Assembly: GCA_013041785.1 (NCBI GenBank)
Contig: JABDRK010000100.1
Span: 1 to 7,235 of the forward strand
Direction: 5' to 3'
DNA length: 7,235 bases
DNA from: Eudoraea sp.
GTDB taxonomy: Bacteria; Bacteroidota; Bacteroidia; Flavobacteriales; Flavobacteriaceae
The position numbers and the translations under genes were made by a program. A model generated the notes under the pieces. The model did not search any database and was not told the origin of the DNA. It was given only the letters and a program-made list of their open reading frames with translations. Positions 1 to 5,803 of the stretch are shown here, in pieces. Numbering within the stretch: position 1 is the stretch's first letter; every line of letters starts with the position of its first letter.

Positions 1-275
1 ACTGTGTTTCCGGCACCCTTACGATCAATGATGTGGGCACGTGGAGTTTAAACCTTAATGGGGTTACTGTCACCACAATTACCGGAGGATTGTTTGATAT
101 TCGCTGTAATCAGCAACAGAGCTTCAACTCCGGAACCTGGGCTTTTCAGAACAACCAATTGACCCTGTTTCAGGGAGTAGACCCAATAATCCTTACCCTG
201 GACGGTGATCAACTCACCAACCTGGTAGGAGAAACCCTGCCGGATTTTTTCAGCGAGGTCTATCAGAAGCGCTAG
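1..275 (+). CDS. C-terminal part of a secreted beta-rich (lipocalin-like?) protein, 5' end outside window
   Basis: The reading frame is open from base 3 (first codons Cys-Val-Ser-Gly-Thr-Leu) to a TAG at 273-275, so about 90 C-terminal residues are visible and the true start lies upstream. A GTG at 33 lies inside this frame and is not a convincing start. The fragment alternates short beta-strand-like stretches with turns. It carries two GTW motifs (GTWSLNLNG and GTWAFQNNQLTLF) and ends in DFFSEVYQKR. This pattern resembles the small lipocalin-like lipoproteins common in Flavobacteriia, which are exported and of mostly unknown ligand. The signal peptide and any lipobox would be upstream of the window, so localisation is inferred. 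The gene is followed by a 115-bp gap before the sulfur permease operon, with no clear terminator. That a gene ends here is sure; the family name is tentative. Confidence 0.6.
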   Translation, partial: CVSGTLTINDVGTWSLNLNGVTVTTITGGLFDIRCNQQQSFNSGTWAFQNNQLTLFQGVDPIILTLDGDQLTNLVGETLPDFFSEVYQKR

Positions 276-390
276 TCTTTATTTTTACGCTACCATGGCT
301 ATGTAAGGAAAGCCTGTTTCAACGTCTAATATTTTCATTTCATTTATAATAACTCCGGAGGTTGTGGGTACATATTCAACATAAGATCCT

Positions 391-954
391 ATGGAATTTT
401 TACTTAAACCCTGGCCCTGGTACGTCTCCGGACCCCTGATTACCCTGGTGATGTTGCTCCTGGTCTATTGGGGGAAGACTTTCGGAATGTCGTCTAACCT
501 CAGAACACTTTGCAGTATAGGCGGAGCCGGGAAATATGCTGATTTTTTCAGATTCGACTGGAAAGCTCAGCGCTGGAACCTCCTCGTAGTCCTGGGCGCC
601 ATTATTGGCGGATATATCTCCGTCACTTTTTTTTCAGACGATTCATCCATCGCCTTAAGTGCACAAACCATAGCTGATCTGGAAGAACTCGGTTTTCATA
701 AAGTCGGGAATACCTTATTGCCTCCTGAGATTTACAGTTGGGATGCTGTTTTCAGCCTTAAAGGGATTTCCATTCTGGTAATTGCGGGCTTCCTGGTAGG
801 TTTTGGTACACGTTATGCAGGAGGATGCACTTCCGGACATGCCATTTCTGGTCTGCGCAACCTGCAATGGCCTTCCCTGATTGCCGTAATTGGCTTTTTT
901 ATCGGGGGACTGGTTATGACACATTTCTTACTCCCAATAATCTTTGGCGCATGA
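391..954 (+). CDS. YeeE/YedE-family membrane protein, first half of a split sulfur-compound permease (PmpA-like)
   Basis: This 187-residue integral membrane protein probably carries thiosulfate or another sulfur species across the inner membrane. Hydrophobic segments lie near residues 11-28, 62-82, 125-143 and 160-185. The family hallmark GGCTSGH is at 144-150 with Cys146, and a second Cys41 follows the first membrane segment. In the single-chain thiosulfate transporter of this family, conserved cysteines line the path; that these cysteines do the same is inferred. The protein is about half the length of full YeeE proteins, and the partner half is the next gene, which overlaps it by the four bases ATGA. 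The ATG at 391 is the first in frame, and only a weak purine stretch (ATAAG) precedes it. Such split pairs are often annotated YeeE/YedE plus DUF6691, or PmpA plus PmpB. No sulfurtransferase or ArsR-type regulator, frequent neighbours of such pairs, is in view. Confidence 0.88.
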   Translation: MEFLLKPWPWYVSGPLITLVMLLLVYWGKTFGMSSNLRTLCSIGGAGKYADFFRFDWKAQRWNLLVVLGAIIGGYISVTFFSDDSSIALSAQTIADLEELGFHKVGNTLLPPEIYSWDAVFSLKGISILVIAGFLVGFGTRYAGGCTSGHAISGLRNLQWPSLIAVIGFFIGGLVMTHFLLPIIFGA

Positions 955-1364
955 AAATAGTTCGATTTTTGTTTGTCGGTATGTTCTTTGGCATCGTCCT
1001 GGTAAAATCTGAGGCCGTGTCCTGGTATCGTATTATTGAAATGTTCAAATTTCAGGCCTTCCATATGTATGGAATAATCGGATCGGCTGTGATTCTGGGT
1101 GTCGTTGCCTTGTGGGTATTGAAAAAATCCCGCGTAAGAAATGCCGAGGGGCAACTGATTCATATTAACCCCAAAGATCGGGGCTTTGTCAAATACCTGC
1201 TCGGAGGTACACTATTCGGCCTGGGATGGGCACTGGGCGGGGCCTGTCCGGGCCCCATGTATATTCTGCTGGGCACAGGGGTATTCAGTATGCTGATTGT
1301 TATTGCCTCAGCCCTATTAGGGACCTTTGTTTACGGGATACTCCGGAACAAACTCCCCCATTAG
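951..1364 (+). CDS. DUF6691/YeeE-type membrane protein, second half of the split sulfur permease (PmpB-like)
   Basis: This 137-residue membrane protein carries hydrophobic segments near residues 3-19, 38-57, 80-98 and 102-130. The hallmark GGACPGP is at 96-102 with Cys99, the counterpart of GGCTSGH in the upstream partner. The frame is open further upstream to 825, but that stretch is an out-of-frame reading of the preceding gene. The ATG at 951 gives a normal hydrophobic N-terminus (MKIVRFLFVGMFFG) and overlaps the upstream stop as ATGA, the classic layout of translational coupling. The two proteins probably form one hetero-oligomeric permease in the inner membrane. A polar loop rich in charged residues lies at about 58-79. 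A strong terminator begins 75 bases after the stop codon, so the operon very likely ends here. Family assignment is sure; the substrate is inferred. Confidence 0.88.
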   Translation: MKIVRFLFVGMFFGIVLVKSEAVSWYRIIEMFKFQAFHMYGIIGSAVILGVVALWVLKKSRVRNAEGQLIHINPKDRGFVKYLLGGTLFGLGWALGGACPGPMYILLGTGVFSMLIVIASALLGTFVYGILRNKLPH

Positions 1365-1438
1365 TAGGTAGCCGGACCTATGCCGTATTAATCCTCCGGA
1401 CTTCTGCAATGAATGGACTTTAATGAGAATGACATAAC

Positions 1439-1470
1439 AAAAAAGCACGGCATAGTAGCCGTGCTTTTTT
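1439..1470. terminator. Strong bidirectional Rho-independent terminator
   Basis: A perfect 7-bp G+C-rich stem, GCACGGC (1445-1451) with GCCGTGC (1458-1464), encloses the loop ATAGTA. It is flanked by six A on the left and six T on the right, so both strands present a stem followed by a U-run. It lies between the convergent permease operon (stop 1364) and the DUF1080 gene (stop 1544) and can serve both. Confidence 0.92.
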
Positions 1471-1487
1471 GTTTGTGGCCCAACCTT

Positions 1488-1523
1488 AAACGTTCAAAAA
1501 GTATGCAATCCTGAACGTTTTTT
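1488..1523 (+). terminator. Second hairpin with U-run, possible backup terminator
   Basis: A perfect 9-bp stem, AAACGTTCA (1488-1496) with TGAACGTTT (1512-1520), encloses a 15-base loop and runs into six T at 1518-1523. The stem is A+T-rich and the loop long, so it is weaker than the hairpin at 1439-1470. The T-run favours the plus strand, where it would catch read-through from the permease operon before it enters the DUF1080 gene in antisense. On the minus strand it has only three U and would at most assist. Confidence 0.5.
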
Positions 1524-1543
1524 GAAGTACCCAGCTTAAACCC

Positions 1544-2344
1544 TTAGAGCTGCTTTATTTTAATGTTCCTGAACCATACGTCATCTCCGTGGTCCTGAAG
1601 ACCAAAATAGCCTTCAGAAGCTACCTCAGCCCAATTTTCATTTAGTTCCGGGAACTTACTTCCGGCAACCATTTCGTACCATTCCGGGGTCCAAAGGTGG
1701 TATTCCACTACCTTCTCTCCATTTTGTTTGTGCCAGACAGAACCTTTATAAACCATGATCTCAACCTGGTTCCACTCCCCAACGGGATTTGCATTTTGTG
1801 GCTTGGCAGGAATTAGATCATACAAGGAGCCTGCCTGTCGGTTTCCATCTGTACCCATCTGGGCATCGGGATGTTTTTCATTATCCAATATCTGCATTTC
1901 CGGAGCGGTTTTCCAGATAAAGTCCAAATCCTCTGATTCCTGGCCCAGATAGAATATACCGGAATTGCCGCCTTCTGAAATTTTCCACTCTAATTTGAGG
2001 TGGAAATTGGAAAACTTTTCGTCATATAGGATATCTCCTGTATCTTTTCCACCGGCTTCCCCCCTGCCCGAACCCGGACAGTGTATCATGCCGTCTGCGA
2101 TAACCCAACCTTCAGGGAAGGTGTCTTTTCCATAGCTCCTCCAACCGGTAGTTGTTTCCCCGTCAAACAAAAGTTTCCAGCCCTCAGCTATTTCTGCCTC
2201 GGTAAGCGTATTCGGGGCAGTCATAACCTCGGTTTCTACCATTTCTTCTGCTTCTTGTTCTTCACCTTTTTTTTCTTTTTTGGCTGTATTACAGGAAACT
2301 AATAAACCCAAAAATAGCAGTGAAGCAATCTTTACTCTTATCAT
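1544..2344 (-). CDS. DUF1080 / 3-keto-disaccharide hydrolase family lipoprotein
   Basis: This is a 266-residue exported lipoprotein. Residues 1-18 form a lipoprotein signal peptide with lipobox LVSC, so Cys18 would be lipidated and the protein anchored in the periplasm or on the outer membrane. A Lys-rich then Glu-rich linker follows at about 22-40. The DUF1080 concanavalin-like beta-sandwich covers about 54-266. Its hallmarks are WKLLFDG at 56-62 with GW at 67-68, the EWKISEGGNSGIFY stretch at 119-132, PEMQILDN at 148-155, and the closing GLQDHGDDVWFRNIKI. Length is normal for the family. DUF1080 members cleave glycosides already oxidised to 3-keto sugars. The gene lies 16 bases downstream of an exported Gfo/Idh/MocA oxidoreductase on the same strand, which fits a supplier of 3-keto substrate. 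No Shine-Dalgarno is visible before the ATG, as is normal in Bacteroidota. The family is sure; the actual substrate cannot be read from the sequence. Confidence 0.92.
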   Translation of the reverse strand: MIRVKIASLLFLGLLVSCNTAKKEKKGEEQEAEEMVETEVMTAPNTLTEAEIAEGWKLLFDGETTTGWRSYGKDTFPEGWVIADGMIHCPGSGRGEAGGKDTGDILYDEKFSNFHLKLEWKISEGGNSGIFYLGQESEDLDFIWKTAPEMQILDNEKHPDAQMGTDGNRQAGSLYDLIPAKPQNANPVGEWNQVEIMVYKGSVWHKQNGEKVVEYHLWTPEWYEMVAGSKFPELNENWAEVASEGYFGLQDHGDDVWFRNIKIKQL

Positions 2345-2360
2345 TATTTATTGTTTTTAA

Positions 2361-3836
2361 TTAATAGTTCCAGCCTTCTCTATAGGTCTTTTTAACATAG
2401 TTTTCAGCAGCTTCTTTGGCATTCATAGTTGCGAATTTGGTATCAAATCGCGGGTCACCATCTACTACGGTAAAGCTATCGGAAGTAACAACACTGATCT
2501 CATCTGTGTCGCTGATATTGGTGATTTTCATGTTTTCAGCGTCCCATTCGAGTCTTCTGCGCAACCCCTGTAAACGCACAGCAAGGTTCCCTGCCACAAC
2601 GGTTTCATTTAATGGTCCGGCATAATCAAAATTAGAACTGCACTCCACGCGGTTTTCCTTATCTTCCTTACAAGCGCGAACCCAATCCATTTCATGACCG
2701 CCATTCATAGCATCTGCAATCCTTCGTAATTCATTGGTCACCGGTGGGGGATTATCTTCCCTGCCAATAATATATGGGTTCCTGGCATAGGTTCCACAAA
2801 TAAGGATTCCCTTGGTGCCATAGAAAATTGCGCCACCACCACTATCTCCCAGGTATGTTCCCGGTTTTACACCTTCAGGACGTTCTGGCTGCAAACCACC
2901 ATCATACCAGTTAAATTCAACGGCCGGCATATTTATCTTTCCTTTCTTTGGCCGCTCCCCAAAGAAATAGGTCACTTTTTCTGAAATTGGCGCACTTTCC
3001 GTATTTACCTGAGAAGAAGAAGCCTCAAAAGCATATGGGAATCCCAGCTCAAGTGATTTATAAACGGGATCCATGATATGGCAAGCCATATCGCCCAAAG
3101 CTCCGGTACCAAAATCCCACCAGGCTCTCCAATTCCATGGGGTATAGGATGGGTGATAAGGACGCCATTCGGCAGGCCCTATGAATAAATCCCAGTCAAG
3201 TGTTGGTGGAAGGGAAGGGGTTTCCGCCGGTCTTTCCAATCCCTGTGGCCATATGGGCCGGTTGGTCCAGGCATCAACACGGCTTACTTCACCTATTTCC
3301 CCGTTCCAAATCCACTCACAAACCTTTCTCATGTCATCGCTTGAGTTCCCCTGGTTTCCCATTTGGGTTGCCACGCCGGTCTCTTTAGCTATTTCCCTGA
3401 GCTTACGGGATTCATACACCGAATGCGTCAAGGGCTTTTGTACATAAACATGCTTGCCTGCCCGCATTGAGTCAGCTGCTGTAACATAATGCGTATGATC
3501 CGGTGTTGAGATCATGATAGCATCTATGTCCTTATCCATTTCAGCGAGCATCTTACGGTAATCCTTGTAGAGTTTTGCTTTAGGATAGTCGTTAAAGCAC
3601 CGCTTTGCGTATGTCCAGTCCACATCGGCCAAAGCCACAATGTTCTGAGTATTCATGTTTCTCAAATTACGCCTACCCATACCTCCAACACCTATTCCGG
3701 CGATGTTTAACTTATCGCTTGGTGGGGTGTAGCCAAATCCTGAAACTACGTTGCTGGGTAAAATGGTAAAGGCAGCCATTGCAGCCCCTGACTTTTTTAT
3801 AAAGTCCCTCCGTTCATTTTTAGTTTTCTTATGCAT
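2361..3836 (-). CDS. Tat-exported Gfo/Idh/MocA-family oxidoreductase, probable glycoside 3-dehydrogenase
   Basis: This is a 491-residue NAD(P)-dependent sugar oxidoreductase. A twin-arginine signal starts the protein: ERRDFIKK (residues 8-15, Arg9-Arg10), then a weakly hydrophobic stretch to about 33. It would leave the cell folded with its cofactor bound. The chosen ATG keeps this signal; the next Met, residue 20, would lose it. The Rossmann domain begins with LNIAGIGVGGMG (43-54), and Asp71 in ALADVD ends the second strand, which favours NAD over NADP. The family's EKP motif appears as QKP (133-135) with the catalytic Lys134. The substrate domain carries GDMACH (248-253), providing the usual Asp and His. 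It is the first gene of an operon with the DUF1080 lipoprotein, so the likely job is C3 oxidation of a glycoside or its reversal. Substrate and direction are inferred. Other secreted members of the family have different sugar substrates, so inositol or amino-sugar dehydrogenation cannot be excluded. Confidence 0.9.
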   Translation of the reverse strand: MHKKTKNERRDFIKKSGAAMAAFTILPSNVVSGFGYTPPSDKLNIAGIGVGGMGRRNLRNMNTQNIVALADVDWTYAKRCFNDYPKAKLYKDYRKMLAEMDKDIDAIMISTPDHTHYVTAADSMRAGKHVYVQKPLTHSVYESRKLREIAKETGVATQMGNQGNSSDDMRKVCEWIWNGEIGEVSRVDAWTNRPIWPQGLERPAETPSLPPTLDWDLFIGPAEWRPYHPSYTPWNWRAWWDFGTGALGDMACHIMDPVYKSLELGFPYAFEASSSQVNTESAPISEKVTYFFGERPKKGKINMPAVEFNWYDGGLQPERPEGVKPGTYLGDSGGGAIFYGTKGILICGTYARNPYIIGREDNPPPVTNELRRIADAMNGGHEMDWVRACKEDKENRVECSSNFDYAGPLNETVVAGNLAVRLQGLRRRLEWDAENMKITNISDTDEISVVTSDSFTVVDGDPRFDTKFATMNAKEAAENYVKKTYREGWNY

Positions 3837-3877
3837 ACTAGTTATTTTGGGTTTTGATTAAAAAATTTAGAATAAAT

Positions 3878-3885
3878 CAAAAATA
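3878..3885 (-). promoter_or_regulatory. Candidate Bacteroidota -7 promoter element for the oxidoreductase-DUF1080 operon
   Basis: On the minus strand the bases read TATTTTTG, an exact match to the Bacteroidota consensus TAnnTTTG, 41 bases upstream of the oxidoreductase ATG. No TTTG (-33 element) sits at the expected 17-23 base spacing upstream, so only half of the promoter is supported. In this A+T-rich stretch a chance match is quite possible. Confidence 0.35.
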
Positions 3886-3887
3886 TG

Positions 3888-3900
3888 GAACCTTTGGTTC
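3888..3900. promoter_or_regulatory. Dyad GAACC-TTT-GGTTC, possible operator
   Basis: This is a perfect 5-bp inverted repeat around a 3-base spacer, with G+C content above its A+T-rich surroundings. In minus-strand terms it lies two bases upstream of the candidate -7 element at 3878-3885, in the -7/-33 spacer, where a bound regulator would interfere with or tune initiation. The position is seen; the regulatory role is inferred. Confidence 0.3.
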
Positions 3901-4023
3901 ATTTTTCTATTTTCAAGTAGTATTTTTTTAGGGAATAATCGAAAATCAGCTATTTTATTTAATATCTGCTTCTCGAAGACCTCTAATCAAAAACTTTAGA
4001 TGTGCCGGTATTTTAAACTCCTA

Positions 4024-4080
4024 TAAAATGAGTTAACTGTTCAGGTAAAGACAGCACTCATTGTATATGGTCTCATTTTA
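4024..4080 (-). terminator. Possible weak terminator or alternative hairpins after the transporter gene
   Basis: Minus-strand RNA from here could form a stem of AATGAGT (plus 4056-4062) with ACTCATT (plus 4027-4033), extended inside by a short TGT/ACA pairing, and followed by TTTATAG. The same 3' arm can instead pair over 9 bp with an upstream copy, TAAAATGAG (plus 4072-4080) with CTCATTTTA (plus 4024-4032). The site lies 32 bases beyond the transporter stop. The stems are A+T-rich and the U-run short, so termination would be inefficient. Confidence 0.3.
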
Positions 4081-4111
4081 AAATCACAGCAGTTAGTAAT
4101 TGCCTATAACC

Positions 4112-5578
4112 CTAACCCGCCTGCTGGGCATGCCTTCTTTCCTCCTCTTCCTGTTCGCGGGACATATCTTCCAAACTTCGGCCCTTGGTTTCTTTCACAA
4201 GCGACTTCACAAAGAAGTAGGCCACCACTCCAAAGACTGCATAAACGCCATAGGAAACCCCGAGTCCCAGATAGTTCAGCATAATAGGGAAGGTCATGGT
4301 TATGGTAAAGTTGGATCCCCATTGCGCGATACCACAAACAGCCAACGCTGCTCCCCGGTATTGATTTGGAAACATTTCTCCCAGCATAACCCACATTACC
4401 GGACCCCATGAGGCTGCAAAAAAGGCAATGTATGCATTAGCCGCTAATAAGGCATAGGTGCCATTGTTTCCTTCCAGAATAAGATTGTTGGCACTATCTA
4501 TACTCGCCGTTCCGAAAAGATAGGCAAGCACAGCCAGCATAACCGCCTGACCGATAGAACCGACTAACAACAAGGGTTTTCTTCCGACCTTATCAATCAG
4601 CACTATGGCCACAAAAGTGAAAAAGATATTAACGCTTCCGCTTATGACATTGGTAAGCAAGGCATCGGACTCTGCAAATCCGGCAGCCTGCCAGAGTGTG
4701 GCACCGTAATAAAAGATCACATTAATACCGGTAAACTGCTGAAGTACGGCAATACCGATACCCACCCAGACCAGTGGATGAATTTTGCCGGTATATTTGC
4801 TGATGATGTCACCGAGTTTAGGGCGGCTACCCTCTCTTACTGTTGATTTTATATCGGCCACCTTGGCTGCAGCCTGTGCAGCATTGCCAATGGCGGCAAG
4901 TACTTTGGTCGCTTTCTCTGCCTGGTTTGAAGCCACTAAATATCTGGGTGATTCAGGGATGAAAATCAGCACAATTACGAATATGGATGCAGGCAGTATT
5001 TCAGCCCAAAACATCCATGACCAGGTTTGAAATCCCAGCCAAAGTTCCTCCTCAGCGCCACCTGAAAGCCCTGCCAGGGCATAATTACTCATAAATGCCA
5101 TAAACAGACCGATTACAATCATGAGTTGTTGTAAGGTGGCCAGCCGGCCTCTTATTTTCGAGGGCGCAATTTCACTGATATAAAGTGGCGCCAGTATACT
5201 GGCAGCACCTACAGCGAGTCCACCTACTAACCGATAAATAACAAACTCCAAGGACCCTTCGGAGATACCGGAACCCCAGGCACTAACGATAAAAACCAAA
5301 CCTGCGGTCAGCATCATGGGTTTTCTACCGAACCTGTCGGCCAGGGTACCGGCGAAAAAGGCACCCACAACACAGCCCAGAAGTACAGAGGCCACATTAA
5401 ATCCCGTGCCGGTGGCGTCCGAATTAAAGGCCGACTGTAATGCATCTACGGTACCATTTATAACTCCGCTGTCAAACCCAAACAAAAATCCGCCTATTGC
5501 GGCCACGAAAGCCAGAAAGATGACTTTGGGTAAATTGTAACTCTCCATGTGCGTGGATTCCTGCTGTTGATCACTCAT
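4112..5578 (-). CDS. MFS sugar porter family transporter (XylE/GLUT-like)
   Basis: This is a 488-residue, 12-segment inner-membrane sugar transporter, probably a proton symporter, of normal family length. Sugar-porter signatures appear in order: GGFLFGFDSGVING (29-42), DRFGRKP (81-87), Arg116 followed by PLYISEIAP (131-139) and RGRL (143-146), PESPRYL (208-214), QQFTGIN (280-286), DKVGRKP (329-335) and GPVMWVMLGEMFP (392-404). The paired glutamines 280-281 and Asn286 correspond to sugar-contacting residues in XylE, as does a Gln at 150 or 151. The C-terminal PETKG motif reads KETKG. An Ala-rich central loop lies at about 218-262. The ATG at 5578 is used here. The Met at residue 11 is a possible alternative start, with AGGA about ten bases upstream, and would change only the cytoplasmic tail. 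Downstream of a cellobiose phosphorylase, the cargo may be glucose, cellobiose or a related glucoside; the sequence does not decide this. Confidence 0.93.
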   Translation of the reverse strand: MSDQQQESTHMESYNLPKVIFLAFVAAIGGFLFGFDSGVINGTVDALQSAFNSDATGTGFNVASVLLGCVVGAFFAGTLADRFGRKPMMLTAGLVFIVSAWGSGISEGSLEFVIYRLVGGLAVGAASILAPLYISEIAPSKIRGRLATLQQLMIVIGLFMAFMSNYALAGLSGGAEEELWLGFQTWSWMFWAEILPASIFVIVLIFIPESPRYLVASNQAEKATKVLAAIGNAAQAAAKVADIKSTVREGSRPKLGDIISKYTGKIHPLVWVGIGIAVLQQFTGINVIFYYGATLWQAAGFAESDALLTNVISGSVNIFFTFVAIVLIDKVGRKPLLLVGSIGQAVMLAVLAYLFGTASIDSANNLILEGNNGTYALLAANAYIAFFAASWGPVMWVMLGEMFPNQYRGAALAVCGIAQWGSNFTITMTFPIMLNYLGLGVSYGVYAVFGVVAYFFVKSLVKETKGRSLEDMSREQEEEERRHAQQAG

Positions 5579-5633
5579 TTTGTTTTAGGTTTAGTTAGGT
5601 ATTCTGTTGTCAGTATTGTATTTCGATATTAAG

Positions 5634-5647
5634 TGAGCTGTAGCTCA
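5634..5647. promoter_or_regulatory. Dyad TGAGCT-GT-AGCTCA, possible operator for the transporter gene
   Basis: This perfect 6-bp inverted repeat with a 2-base spacer lies 56 bases upstream of the transporter ATG. It begins four bases downstream (in minus-strand sense) of the candidate -7 element at 5652-5659, so it would cover the transcription start, a usual place for a repressor site. As RNA the loop would be too short for a stable hairpin unless the inner pairs open, so a DNA site is the better reading. The role is inferred. Confidence 0.35.
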
Positions 5648-5651
5648 TTCT

Positions 5652-5659
5652 CAAATGTA
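5652..5659 (-). promoter_or_regulatory. Candidate Bacteroidota -7 promoter element for the transporter gene
   Basis: The minus strand reads TACATTTG here, matching TAnnTTTG, 73 bases upstream of the transporter ATG. The nearest upstream TTTG lies 33 bases away, too far for a standard -33 element, so the promoter is only partly supported. The flanking dyads at 5634-5647 and 5669-5680 make the site more credible than its sequence alone. Confidence 0.35.
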
Positions 5660-5668
5660 GTTGTGAAT

Positions 5669-5680
5669 ATAATGCATTAT
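5669..5680. promoter_or_regulatory. 12-bp perfect palindrome ATAATGCATTAT
   Basis: This self-complementary 12-mer lies nine bases upstream (minus-strand sense) of the candidate -7 element, about where a -33 element or an activator site would be. Its centre is 34 bp from the centre of the dyad at 5634-5647, roughly three helical turns. It is A+T-rich, so chance is a real alternative. Confidence 0.25.
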
Positions 5681-5803
5681 TTCCCTTTTACCCAAATCGT
5701 AGGAGAAGCTGATGGTATTATGATTTTTGGTTTTTTGTAGTATATGAACATTGTACATCTGCATAACTTAATAATGCGTCGCAAAAAGTTAAAGCTCATG
5801 AAT

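Larger units (their letters stand above)
3837..4111. other. 275-bp intergenic region between transporter and oxidoreductase genes
   Basis: This A+T-rich gap lies downstream of the transporter gene and upstream of the oxidoreductase operon, both on the minus strand. It holds a candidate minus-strand promoter element with an adjacent dyad (3878-3900) and overlapping inverted repeats (4024-4080) that may end the transporter transcript. I see no open frame of note and no RNA gene. The length of the gap suggests the oxidoreductase operon has its own promoter. Confidence 0.6.
5579..5803. other. 225-bp intergenic region between phosphorylase and transporter genes
   Basis: This A+T-rich gap separates two minus-strand genes. 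It holds the candidate -7 element, the two perfect dyads listed separately, and an imperfect dyad at 5744-5758 (ATG-A-ACA-T-TGT-A-CAT, one mismatched pair). No convincing terminator follows the phosphorylase stop and no coding frame is evident. Transcription may read through from the phosphorylase, with a second start here for the transporter. Confidence 0.55.

Noticed and set aside
345..350. TATAAT as a -10 box for the permease operon
   Set aside because: No -35 box at a workable spacing and no Bacteroidota TTTG/TAnnTTTG pair; TATAAT is expected by chance in A+T-rich DNA.
353..360. Palindrome CTCCGGAG upstream of the permease operon
   Set aside because: Only 8 bp without extension, and it is too far from the ATG to act as a ribosome binding site.
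825..950. Upstream extension of the second permease gene to an ATG at 825
   Set aside because: This stretch is the preceding gene read in another frame, and its residues lack the membrane character of the family. The ATG at 951 gives a proper hydrophobic N-terminus and an ATGA overlap.
813..1163. Minus-strand open frame of 116 codons across the permease operon
   Set aside because: It is antisense to two well-supported membrane proteins and has no recognisable motif or leader.
4100..4411. Open frames of about 100 codons on both strands overlapping the transporter's 3' end
   Set aside because: Both lie within the sugar-porter gene in other frames, and neither resembles a known protein.
5761..5777. 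GCAT...ATGC inverted repeat just after the phosphorylase stop as a terminator
   Set aside because: Only four clean outer pairs with mismatches inside, and no U-run follows on the minus strand.
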